Assembly: GCA_017412715.1 (NCBI GenBank)
Contig: JAFPWU010000006.1
Location: forward strand, 1-47,114
Length of the DNA: 47,114 bases
Direction of reading: 5' to 3'
From: Clostridia bacterium
GTDB lineage: Bacteria > Bacillota > Clostridia > Christensenellales > Aristaeellaceae
This document shows, one piece after another, positions 40,454-47,114 of this stretch (positions within the stretch are counted from its first letter, which is position 1; each line of letters begins with the position of its first letter). Made by a program: the position numbers and the translations under genes. The notes below the pieces were generated by a model. That model saw nothing but the letters and a program-made list of their open reading frames with translations, was not told the DNA's origin and searched no databases.

Positions 40454-42667
40454 TTACCGACAGCCCTGATAAATCCTCACGATATCCTCCCGCAGGTCGG
40501 ACCAGTCCCGGCCCGCGGCCGTCCGGAGGCCCCCGGCCCGGAGCTTCTCCCGGAGGGCTTTGTCCTGAACCAGGCGCTCGATGGCCCGGACCGCGGCCTC
40601 CTCGTCCCCCAGGGGATAGAGCAGGCAGTTTTCCTCATCCCTGAGGTATTCCGCGTTCCCGCCGTTGGGCGCCACCACGGCCCATCCGCCCGCGGCCATC
40701 ATCTCCAGGGGCGGGTAGGAGAAGCTCTCCAGCCAGCTGGATTTCAGCAGGATATCGCACTGCTCGTAGACCTCATGGACCTGATCATAGGGAACGGCCT
40801 GCAGCACCCGGTCGATCCGGTAGTTCTCCTTCGGGCTGGCGTTATAGGACATATACCAGACCTCGAACCGGTCCCGGTCCAGCCGGTCCGCGATCCGGAA
40901 GCTCTCGTCCACATTCTTGTAGTCCACGGCGCAGTCCCCCTCGATCAGGAGGCGGATCTTCCGGTTCGACCAGTCCCGGTCCGACGGATGAAACTGCTCC
41001 AACTGGATGCCGTTCTTCATCACCTGGACCTGCTGCCCGTACCGCTCCCGGAGCCATCCGGCGCACCATGCGGAGATGGTCAGATACTGCCAGTCCCCGG
41101 GCAGATAATAGGTGCTTTCGCAGTCCAGCCTCTCCGGATTATCCAGGGCATAGAAGTCTGATTCATAATTCTGCACCAGATAGGCCCGCTTCCCCGCCCG
41201 GGGATGGCGGCGGATCACGTCCACCGTGGTCCACATGGTGGCCACCATCAGATCATAGGCTGCTTCATTGACAAAGGCTCCGTCCTTATAGGAGACGCAG
41301 GGGAAAGAGTGGCCGAACTCCGTCCACACGGGCCGCTTCAGATCCGGCATGATCAGATCGATATCCCACCCCGCGTCCTGCAGGAAGCAGGCGTGGCGCA
41401 GGGCCACCATGATGCCCCCGCTGATCTCGCTGGAGGGCAGCACGAAGGCGGCCCGGGGAGGCCGCAGCTCCTCATAGATTTTCCGCAGGTTTCCGGCCCC
41501 GGCCAGGGTCGTGCAGCGGGCCATGCAGTCCCGGTACGCGTTTTCCCCCGCCTGGCGGCGGCCCGCTTCATCCCCGACCACCCGGGAGAGCACCTCGTAC
41601 CATTCCTCATCCCCCGCCAGGTAGCCGGTTTCCCCGTCCCGCACCATCTCCAGGAAGGCGCCGGTGCGGCTGGCCACCGTCGGCACCTTCACCAGGGCGG
41701 CTTCCGTCCACTTGTTTTCGGACTTGGCCGCGTTAAAGACGGAGGTTTCCAGCGGCGCCAGGTTCACGTCCACCCCGGCGATAATCTCCGGCAGGGTCTC
41801 CCAGTCCCCGAAGGGCTTCTGCACAATCCGGTCCGCGAAGGGGGCCAGCTCCTCCGGCAGGGTGACCTCCCCCATGAGGAGCAGCTTCACCCGGTTGTTT
41901 TCCTTCATCAGCCGCAGCAGGGCCGGTTTGATCATCTCAAAATCCGCGTTATGGGTCAGGGTTCCGCTGAAGAAGCCCAGGATGATTTCGTCCCGGGATC
42001 CCTCCCGCTCCTTCTGGGCCTTCCTCCAGGCCGCCTCGCTCAGCTGCACCATGCGCTGGGAGGCGGTATTCCGGTTGATCCGCACGGCGGGAACGTATTT
42101 GCTCAGCTCCTGCCCCAGGGCCTCCGTGGTGGTGGTAGCCCCGTCGCACATCCGCAGGGTGGCGCCGTAGCGGTGGACTCCCTCGTCATACAGGGCCCGG
42201 TCCTCCCGGGACATGGCCTGCACCGCGGGAATGGTATCCGTATAGCAGGTATCGATCACCAGGTCGTCAATATCAAAGAGCACCCGCCGGTTCAGGGCTT
42301 TCGCCTGCCGGATGGCGTCCCCGATGTTCTGGGAATAGGGACAGCGGTAGAACACGATGATATGGGCGGACAGGACGGAATCCGCTTTGCAGTCCTCGGC
42401 GGAAATCTGGTCCACGGTATATCCCGCGGCCCGCAGCTGCTCCATCTGGTGCAGCACCCGGTACCGGTAGGGATGGGGCGCCTGCTCCGGGGGACAGCCG
42501 TTGACGAACAGCACATCCCTGAGGGTGTACAGGGGCCTGCTGAAGTCGTGATCCTGGGCCTCCCCCTTCCGGATGATCCGGTCCACGCCGACCCTGACCA
42601 TGCCGCGGAAGCCGTTCTGATCCCATCCCCGCAGCAGCTTATAGGTCCACCGTAACGCTCGTCCCAT
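40454..42667 (-). CDS. Tandem GT-B glycosyltransferase (two family 4-like domains)
   Basis: 737 aa. Domain 1 (about 48-395) has DVLFVNGCPPEQAPHPYRYR, RRVLFDIDDLVIDT, IILGFFSGTLTHNADFEMIK and ENKWTEAALVKVPTVASRTG. Domain 2 (about 400-737) has RAAFVLPSSEISGGIMVALR (acceptor loop), VQVMKNGIQLEQFHPSDRDW, KIRLLIEGDCAVDYKNVDES and the EX7E motif in SSWLESFSYPPLEMMAAGGW. Both halves end in the 'G-G/N-x-E-x-L/Y' sugar-binding form. It probably adds two sugars, or one half is regulatory; it resembles double GT4 proteins of rhamnan-type clusters. ATG at 42667 with AAGGAGTAACCTG before it, nearly the same leader as the LicC-like gene at 45184. No membrane helix. Confidence 0.86.
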   Translation of the reverse strand: MGRALRWTYKLLRGWDQNGFRGMVRVGVDRIIRKGEAQDHDFSRPLYTLRDVLFVNGCPPEQAPHPYRYRVLHQMEQLRAAGYTVDQISAEDCKADSVLSAHIIVFYRCPYSQNIGDAIRQAKALNRRVLFDIDDLVIDTCYTDTIPAVQAMSREDRALYDEGVHRYGATLRMCDGATTTTEALGQELSKYVPAVRINRNTASQRMVQLSEAAWRKAQKEREGSRDEIILGFFSGTLTHNADFEMIKPALLRLMKENNRVKLLLMGEVTLPEELAPFADRIVQKPFGDWETLPEIIAGVDVNLAPLETSVFNAAKSENKWTEAALVKVPTVASRTGAFLEMVRDGETGYLAGDEEWYEVLSRVVGDEAGRRQAGENAYRDCMARCTTLAGAGNLRKIYEELRPPRAAFVLPSSEISGGIMVALRHACFLQDAGWDIDLIMPDLKRPVWTEFGHSFPCVSYKDGAFVNEAAYDLMVATMWTTVDVIRRHPRAGKRAYLVQNYESDFYALDNPERLDCESTYYLPGDWQYLTISAWCAGWLRERYGQQVQVMKNGIQLEQFHPSDRDWSNRKIRLLIEGDCAVDYKNVDESFRIADRLDRDRFEVWYMSYNASPKENYRIDRVLQAVPYDQVHEVYEQCDILLKSSWLESFSYPPLEMMAAGGWAVVAPNGGNAEYLRDEENCLLYPLGDEEAAVRAIERLVQDKALREKLRAGGLRTAAGRDWSDLREDIVRIYQGCR

Positions 42668-42703
42668 CAGGTTACTCCTTCAATTCCTGTATCTATTCAG
42701 TCG

Positions 42704-42717
42704 CTCCGCTTTCGGAG
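42704..42717 (-). other. Small hairpin between GT2 and GT-B genes
   Basis: CTCCG / CGGAG with a 4-nt loop (GAAAG-type closing in the transcript) lies just before the stop codon of the tandem GT2 gene, in the direction of transcription at its 3' end. There is no T-tract, so it is probably a minor mRNA hairpin and not a terminator. Confidence 0.35.
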
Positions 42718-44439
42718 TTAATTAGTTACCAATTCTTTCTGATCCTTCAGCCGCCAGTCCTCATGCAGGAGGCTCAGGTTCGGGTTATAACAGGGATCCC
42801 CCTGGGCCAGCTCCCGGCTCCACCGGGCCCGGAAAACCTCGCTGTCCTCCGGCCAGGAGGCGGCCTCTGCCCCCGCTTCCATGCGGAAATCCCGGGCCTT
42901 CCCGCCCCGGAGGGAGGCGTAGGGGGTCCAGAGATTCCGGAGCCCCTGGCGGCGCAGCCGCATGCACAGGTCAATATCGTACAGGCTGTCCCGGTAGGCT
43001 CCGTCGAACCCCCCGGCCGCCTCAAAGGCGCTTCGCCGGATCATCCAGCAGTCGGTGACGGCGGAAACCTCCCGCACCACCGCCAGCTGGCCGAAAAATC
43101 CCACCTGGTCATCGTACCGGTCGAAATAGGGCCGGCCCGCCACACCCCGGGCTCCCAGCCCCAGGATGATTCCCGCATGCCGGAGATCCATAGAGCCGGC
43201 AAACCGCACCCGGGCGCCCACGGCGCCGATCTCCCGCCGCTGGGCGTGCATCAGCATCTCCTCCACCCAGTCCGGCGCCAGCGCCTCGCCCAGATCCTCC
43301 GCGAAAAGGAGATAGTCCTCCTTCGCCTTTTCCGCCGCTTTGGCCAGGGCCTCCCGGCGGGAGGATCCCTCCGGAATGCTGACGGTCTCCCAGGCGCAGT
43401 TTTTCCAGGCGGTCTGTCCCTTCAGCCGCTCCAGCCGCGCCCGATCGGCAGCCGCGTCCTTTCCCCCGGTCAGCAGCACCCGCACGGAAGGATTCCCGGC
43501 GATGGGCTCCCGGATCCGGTACATGGTGGGGAAAACCTCGGCGCTGCGCACCTGGGCGTCCGGCCGACCGCGGGCATGAAGAAAATCCTCCACCGCCCGG
43601 CGGCCCGAATCGATGGCGTACTCCTTCGTATGGATATCCGAGGCGGTGGAGCCCGCCACGGCCCGCCACAGATACAGCACCTTCGGCACGTGGATCACCT
43701 TTTCCGCGGCCGCGGTCAGCCGCAGGATCAGGTCATGATCCTGGCTGCCGTCATACGCGGAGCGGAAGGCTCCCGCCCGGTCCAGCAGGCTCCGGCGGAA
43801 TACCGTCAGATGGCAGATATAATTGTTGGTCAGCAGATCCTCCGGGGAAAAATCCTGCTTGAAGCGGATGCCAACGATCCGGGTAATCTTCGGAGAGGCG
43901 AAAATCATCTCGTCGGAATACAGGAAGTCGGCATGCTCCGCCCGGATGGCCTTCGCCATCTCATAGAGGGCGTCGGGCATCAGCAGGTCATCGTGATCAA
44001 AGAGGGCGATATATTCCCCCGAGGCCATGTCCAGGGCCGTGTTGGTATTTCCGGAAATCCCCTCATTCTTTTCCAGCCTGCGGTAACGGATCCGGGGATC
44101 CGCGGCCGCCCGCTCCCGGACGTATTTTCCCACCTCTTCATGGGCCCCGTCGCTGCCGTCCGCCAGGCAGAGCTCCCATTTTTCATAGCTCTGGGCCGCC
44201 ACGGAGTCCATCATCTCCCGCAGGAGATCCAGGGGGGTATTGTACAGGGGGACGATCACGCTGAAGGTCACGGGCCAGGAAGCGCTTTCCTTCCGCTGGG
44301 CCGCAAGCGTCTCCTCCGTGGGCCGCATCCGGCGGACATAGCGCTTCTCCGCCTGTTTCCGCTGCACATGGAGCACCGTCCGCCGGGCGGTTTCCCGAAG
44401 CCCGCGGGTTTTGAGGAAGAAAAATACTTTCTTCACCAA
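42718..44439 (-). CDS. Tandem family 2 glycosyltransferase (two GT-A domains, second degenerate)
   Basis: 573 aa. Domain 1 (about 55-310) is canonical: VTFSVIVPLYNTPLDLLREM, GEYIALFDHDDLLMPDALYE (DHDD metal site), DGSQDHDLILRLTAAAEKVI, IHVPKVLYLWRA. Domain 2 (about 320-560) is eroded: the DxD stretch reads KEDYLLFAEDLGEALAPDW, the ED motif persists as LYDIDLCMRLRRQG, and the usual HYES is SLRGG. It ends GDPCYNPNLSLLHEDWRLKD like the 612-aa paralogue, whose domains are degenerate in the opposite order. Start: TTG at 44439 or GTG at 44436 has no ribosome site at normal spacing. A CTG at 44454 has GGAAGGGG six bases upstream and would add five residues. It follows the LicC-like gene. Confidence 0.86.
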   Translation of the reverse strand: MVKKVFFFLKTRGLRETARRTVLHVQRKQAEKRYVRRMRPTEETLAAQRKESASWPVTFSVIVPLYNTPLDLLREMMDSVAAQSYEKWELCLADGSDGAHEEVGKYVRERAAADPRIRYRRLEKNEGISGNTNTALDMASGEYIALFDHDDLLMPDALYEMAKAIRAEHADFLYSDEMIFASPKITRIVGIRFKQDFSPEDLLTNNYICHLTVFRRSLLDRAGAFRSAYDGSQDHDLILRLTAAAEKVIHVPKVLYLWRAVAGSTASDIHTKEYAIDSGRRAVEDFLHARGRPDAQVRSAEVFPTMYRIREPIAGNPSVRVLLTGGKDAAADRARLERLKGQTAWKNCAWETVSIPEGSSRREALAKAAEKAKEDYLLFAEDLGEALAPDWVEEMLMHAQRREIGAVGARVRFAGSMDLRHAGIILGLGARGVAGRPYFDRYDDQVGFFGQLAVVREVSAVTDCWMIRRSAFEAAGGFDGAYRDSLYDIDLCMRLRRQGLRNLWTPYASLRGGKARDFRMEAGAEAASWPEDSEVFRARWSRELAQGDPCYNPNLSLLHEDWRLKDQKELVTN

Positions 44440-44470
44440 CTTCTGAACTGCCAGGTTTTTCCCCTTCCTT

Positions 44471-45184
44471 TCACTTCAGTTTTTCCAGCCTGCGGGTCAC
44501 CGCCTCCAGGTCCTGGGGATTGTCGATCTCCGCGCAGAGCAGATCCTTCACGTCCAGCGCCGCGATCCCGGCGGCCCCCTCCAGGGTGTTCAGCGCGTTC
44601 TCCGCGTATACGCCGGTCTCCCCCCTTTGGCAGAACTCCCCGATCCGGTCCAGCCAGCGAAGCCAGTCCTCCCGGCGAAGGAAATACAGGGGCTGGGCCG
44701 CCATGGCCTCCTCAAAGAAATGAATGCCCACGCGGAGAACGAAGCCGTCCTTCACCTGGGCCTTGAAATCCTTTTCCGGCAGCGGCAGGGTGGAGGAAAC
44801 CGTCATGCAGGAGCCCGGACTGGCCAGCACCCGGTCCAGCACCGCGTCCTCAAAGACCAGATCTCCGTGCATCAGAATCAGATCATCCTGAAGCTCCTCC
44901 CTGGCGCAGTAGATGGAATAGATATAGTTGGTCTGATCATAGAGAGGATTTTTGACAAAGGTATAGCGCAGGGGCAGATTCAGGCCGCGGCAGTACCGGA
45001 TCAGCACCTCATCGTAGTATCCCGTGGTGATCACCGCGTCCTTCAGCCCGCGTTCCGAAAGCATGCGAAGCTGCCGGGAGAGAATGCTCTCCCGGCAGCT
45101 GATTTCCGTCATACACTTCGGATGTTCCCTGGTCAGGTCCCCCATGCGGGAGCCCAGCCCGGAGTTGAGAATCAGAGCTTTCAT
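44471..45184 (-). CDS. LicC-like nucleotidyltransferase (CTP:phosphocholine or sugar-1-phosphate)
   Basis: 237 aa. Nucleotidyltransferase fold: MKALILNSGLGSRMGDLTRE at the start (usual AAGxGxR is NSGLGSR), HPKCM lysine motif near 22-26, YDQTNYIYSIYCAREELQDD near 85-104, and the metal-binding LILMHGDLVFEDAVL (GD) near 104-118. The end, LLCAEIDNPQDLEAVTRRLE, matches the LicC-like group. LicC makes CDP-choline for decorating teichoic acids and capsules, but close relatives activate sugar phosphates or aminoethylphosphonate. No LicA or LicD is in the window, so choline is not proved. ATG at 45184 with AAGGAGTAACCGG before it. It is the first gene of the polysaccharide locus proper. Confidence 0.82.
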   Translation of the reverse strand: MKALILNSGLGSRMGDLTREHPKCMTEISCRESILSRQLRMLSERGLKDAVITTGYYDEVLIRYCRGLNLPLRYTFVKNPLYDQTNYIYSIYCAREELQDDLILMHGDLVFEDAVLDRVLASPGSCMTVSSTLPLPEKDFKAQVKDGFVLRVGIHFFEEAMAAQPLYFLRREDWLRWLDRIGEFCQRGETGVYAENALNTLEGAAGIAALDVKDLLCAEIDNPQDLEAVTRRLEKLK

Positions 45185-45323
45185 CCGGTTACTCCTTATT
45201 ATCTTCGAAAAATGCTCTGCATTTTGATCGAAGATCGTATGAGACTGGATGACGCGCTTTTGCGCGGCATCAGCGTGCGAAGCACGCGGAATCTCAGATC
45301 AGCAAACTGATTTGAGATGAGTA
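45185..45323 (-). other. Gap with a run of four inverted repeats
   Basis: On the minus strand the gap reads as successive hairpins: ATCTCAAATCAG/CTGATCTGAGAT (one mismatch), GCGTGC/GCACGC, a short GCGC/GCGC, and an outer ATCTTCG/CGAAGAT enclosing AAAATGC/GCATTTT. The last has a short T-run and could act as a weak terminator for the DUF3048 gene. No promoter with good hexamers was seen, so the LicC-like gene may depend on read-through. Confidence 0.5.
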
Positions 45324-46436
45324 TTACTCGTAGGAAACCTCCACATGGTCATCCCCCAGGATGAACCAGGTCTTGCCCCGCTGCAGGGGAACTTCGTTTC
45401 CTTCCAGGTCCAAAAGAATCAGGCGGGAGGTCTGGGAATCCCGGTGCCAGGCACCGGTGAAATGCTTCCCGTTCATGAAGAATTCCGCCTGGCCGCTGTA
45501 GCGCAGATGCTGGCGATAATAGCAGTAGTATCCTTCCCACTGGATCTGATTCCGCAGAACCACCACATTGGCGAAGTGGAGCGTATCGCCGGTGTTCCGC
45601 TCGGTATAGATTCCCGCAACGGAGTTGCGGATGTATCCATCCTCGCCGGTGTAGGTGAAGGAGCAGTTGCTGGTGTCATTATAGCCAAGATCCAGCTTCT
45701 CCTCGGGCTTGGGTTCGTTTACATCCTTCCACTGCCGGAACTTGAAGGTAATCTCCGTCGCGTCGTCCCCCTCGGTCAGGGGCTCGTCCGCAAAGCGGAA
45801 ATACCGCTTCTCAAACTTCAGATTCTTCCGGGTCAGCAGGTACTCGTGGATCTCCTTCAGATGGGCGCTCATGTTATAGGGCTCGTCCAGGAAATCCGCC
45901 CGCTCCCGGTGCTTGTCGGACAGCAGGTCGATATAGCGGATGGGCTTATTGTAGTTCCACTTGTCAATGAAGTTATTGACCTGGATGTCATACTCCAGCA
46001 CGGGGGCCACGCCCGCGTGAATGTCCACCGCGTTGAACATGACGGAGATGGGGAAGGTGGTCATCCGGGCAGAACGGGAGCCGCCGGCCTGCTCCGGATA
46101 GCGATCCCCGTAGACCGCGACAATACGCATAGCATGATCCCGGCGCAGGGGCACCTGGAAGAAGAGGTCGGCCTCCTCCACGCCCCAATGGGGATAAACT
46201 TCCGGCGAGTTGTCCAGCACCACGGCCATAGGGGTATATTCCTCCCCGCTGGCGGGCAGACCGGACAGGGGATTCACGCCCTCCACTTCCTCGTTCATCT
46301 TGACCAGGCGGGAGAGCACCTCGTCGCTGAGCGTATATTTCATGTCCGGAACGATCGTCGTCGGCTCGGCCAGCGCCGCGGGCAGGGCGGCCAGGAGCAG
46401 CATCAGCGTCATCAGCATGGCAGCAGCTTTTCTCAT
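45324..46436 (-). CDS. Secreted DUF3048 (YerB-like) protein
   Basis: 370 aa from the ATG at 46436, which has GGGAGGATGATAGAG before it; the ATG at 46445 lies too close to the same site. Signal peptide MRKAAAMLMTLMLLLAALPA, cleaved near ALA-EP. DUF3048 features: VNPLSGLPASGEEYTPMAVV near 58-77, HWGVEEADLFFQVPL, GGSRSARMTTFPISVMFNAV, and a C-terminal DUF3048_C half with DTLHFANVVVLRNQIQW and GKHFTGAWHRDSQTSRLILL. YerB-type proteins are usually lipoproteins; this one lacks the lipobox Cys and is probably released or membrane-held. Their biochemical role is not settled. Its promoter lies at 46513-46541. It sits between the rRNA operon and the capsule locus and need not belong to it. Confidence 0.88.
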   Translation of the reverse strand: MRKAAAMLMTLMLLLAALPAALAEPTTIVPDMKYTLSDEVLSRLVKMNEEVEGVNPLSGLPASGEEYTPMAVVLDNSPEVYPHWGVEEADLFFQVPLRRDHAMRIVAVYGDRYPEQAGGSRSARMTTFPISVMFNAVDIHAGVAPVLEYDIQVNNFIDKWNYNKPIRYIDLLSDKHRERADFLDEPYNMSAHLKEIHEYLLTRKNLKFEKRYFRFADEPLTEGDDATEITFKFRQWKDVNEPKPEEKLDLGYNDTSNCSFTYTGEDGYIRNSVAGIYTERNTGDTLHFANVVVLRNQIQWEGYYCYYRQHLRYSGQAEFFMNGKHFTGAWHRDSQTSRLILLDLEGNEVPLQRGKTWFILGDDHVEVSYE

Positions 46437-46512
46437 CTCTATCATCCTCCCTCTTCCATCATCCGGGCTTTCAAGGAAATAACCCGATGATTTCTTCCCA
46501 TATTTGAAGTTT

Positions 46513-46541
46513 AGTATATCACCTTTCCTCCAAATTGAAAA
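46513..46541 (-). promoter_or_regulatory. Predicted promoter of the DUF3048 gene
   Basis: On the minus strand: -10 TATACT with an extended TG (TGATATACT), 17-bp spacer and a weak -35 TTTTCA. It lies just after the rRNA terminator and about 75 bases before the ATG at 46436. Confidence 0.5.
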
Positions 46542-46568
46542 GAGAAAATTACATACGCCCAAATTGCA

Positions 46569-46598
46569 TAAAAAATACCCTCCGAATTTGCGGAGGGT
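46569..46598 (-). terminator. Intrinsic terminator of the rRNA operon
   Basis: 8-bp stem ACCCTCCG / CGGAGGGT with a 6-nt loop, followed in the transcript by a U-rich tract (A-run 46571-46575 and beyond). It lies immediately downstream of the 5S rRNA, ending the rrn transcript before the DUF3048 promoter. Confidence 0.85.
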
Positions 46599-46606
46599 TA
46601 TATGGG

Positions 46607-46723
46607 ATCCGGCAGCGACCTACTCTCCCGGGCCGTCTCCAGCCAAGTACCATCGGCACTGAAGGGCTTAACTTCTGTGTTCGGTATGGGAACAGGTGTG
46701 ACCCCTTCGTTATCACCACCGGA
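46607..46723 (-). rRNA. rrf: 5S ribosomal RNA
   Basis: The minus strand reads a full bacterial 5S of about 117 nt. It contains the conserved ACCTGTTCCCATACCGAACA and GAAGTTAAGCCC segments and ends GGAGAGTAGGTCGCTGCCGG. The 5' and 3' ends are set by pairing of CCGG(T/C) termini and are good to a few bases. It follows the 23S by about 170 bases with no tRNA between. Confidence 0.95.
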
Positions 46724-46891
46724 ATGGGTGATCTTATTCTCCCGGGTGGCTTTCCGTTCGCCCCCCGGTCCCCCTTCGGCCCGAAATCAGGCTGAAGATG
46801 GATTGTTGCCCGTACCTTGACAACCGCAAGCGATTTGAGAAGATTCTCTGACCTGTTTTCCAATCAGTCTCTTTTTGAGATCAAGCGCTAA
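46724..46891 (-). other. 23S-5S internal transcribed spacer
   Basis: About 168 bases with no tRNA. On the minus strand it has the usual spacer segment with GAATCTTCTCAAATCGCTTG near the middle, and a GC-rich stretch before the 5S. It is probably processed out of the rRNA precursor. Confidence 0.7.
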
Positions 46892-47114
46892 AATCAAGCC
46901 CTCGACCTATTAGTATCATCAAGCTACATACGTTACCGCACTTCCACCGATGACCTATCTACCCGGTCGTCTTCCGGGGGTCTTACTCCTTTCGGATGGG
47001 AGTCTTATTCTTGAGGTGGGCTTCACGCTTAGATGCCTTCAGCGTTTATCCCATCCGCATTTCGCTTCCCTGCTGTGCCGTTGGCACGACAACAGTTGCA
47101 CCAGTGATGCGTCC
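46892..47114 (-). rRNA. rrl: 23S ribosomal RNA, 3' end (continues beyond the window)
   Basis: The minus strand gives the 3' terminal 220 or so bases of bacterial 23S, recognisable from GGGATAAACGCTGAAGGCAT, AAGCGTGAAGCCCACCTCAA and the end CTAATAGGTCGAGGGCTTGA. The 3' end is placed by similarity and is accurate to a few bases. The rest of the gene lies right of the window. Confidence 0.95.

Noticed and set aside
40249-40644. Plus-strand frame starting MTTVLPDTTIGAIPG in the 444-bp gap
   Set aside because: No ribosome site, it runs into the antisense of the tandem GT-B gene, and the region is better explained as a leader for the minus-strand operon.
44471-45184. Firm call as choline cytidylyltransferase LicC
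   Set aside because: The N-terminal loop and absence of LicA, LicB and LicD leave other substrates open, so only 'LicC-like' is supported.
46549-46863. Minus-strand open frame over the 5S region
   Set aside because: It overlaps the 5S rRNA and its terminator; rRNA conservation explains the sequence.

Overview
The window reads as a chromosomal segment of a fairly high-GC Gram-positive anaerobe, probably a Clostridia/Christensenellales-type gut or rumen bacterium. The support is strong GGAGG ribosome binding sites, TTG/GTG starts, teichoic-acid-type genes (TagD, a CDP-glycerol transferase, Stealth, YfhO), BspA-type leucine-rich proteins and no LPS genes. The taxon is inferred; no taxonomic search could be run. 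Every supported gene and both rRNAs lie on the minus strand, so transcription runs from right to left. No tRNA, IS element, phage gene or CRISPR array was seen.

Layout in transcription order. The right edge holds the 3' end of a 23S rRNA (about 46892 to the edge), a 5S rRNA (about 46607-46723) and a clear terminator. A secreted DUF3048 protein with its own promoter follows. Then comes a surface-polysaccharide locus of roughly 43 kb. It opens with a LicC-like nucleotidyltransferase, a tandem GT2 protein and a tandem GT-B protein (45184-40454). After a 444-bp leader region with a promoter and a terminator come a 1146-aa secreted beta-sandwich/LRR protein, an RgpF-like protein with a ParB-like tail, and an ABC-2 permease (40009-33485). 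A second promoter precedes the export ATPase, a GT2/GT-B fusion, a GT4, a 1261-aa secreted Ig-like repeat protein and a small secreted protein, and this block ends in a perfect terminator at 24507-24542. The next block (24454-11250) holds a GT4, a Wzy/O-antigen-ligase-like polymerase, a tandem GT2, WecB, another GT2, the polyprenyl-phosphate sugar-1-phosphotransferase, a DUF4422 transferase, a GlfT2-like GT2 and a YfhO membrane protein.

At about 11.25 kb base composition falls sharply. The AT-richer block 2668-11021 carries Stealth, a CDP-glycerol glycerophosphotransferase, TagD flanked by two ATP-grasp proteins, a Wzx-like flippase, a hexapeptide acetyltransferase and a CapA-like protein. 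It looks like an acquired serotype cassette for a phosphoglycerol-decorated polymer. After it come a promoter with a long structured leader and two secreted LRR proteins, the last truncated by the left edge.

Taken together, the genes supply lipid-linked initiation (WbaP-like), precursors (WecB, TagD, LicC-like), many transferases, and parts of both Wzx/Wzy assembly and ABC export. So either two polymers are made, or export is hybrid. The most unusual content is four secreted proteins without sorting signals inside or next to the locus, two tandem GT-A enzymes whose halves have lost motifs reciprocally, an RgpF-ParB fusion, an exporter permease with a large extracytoplasmic insert, and leaders that may encode regulatory RNA.
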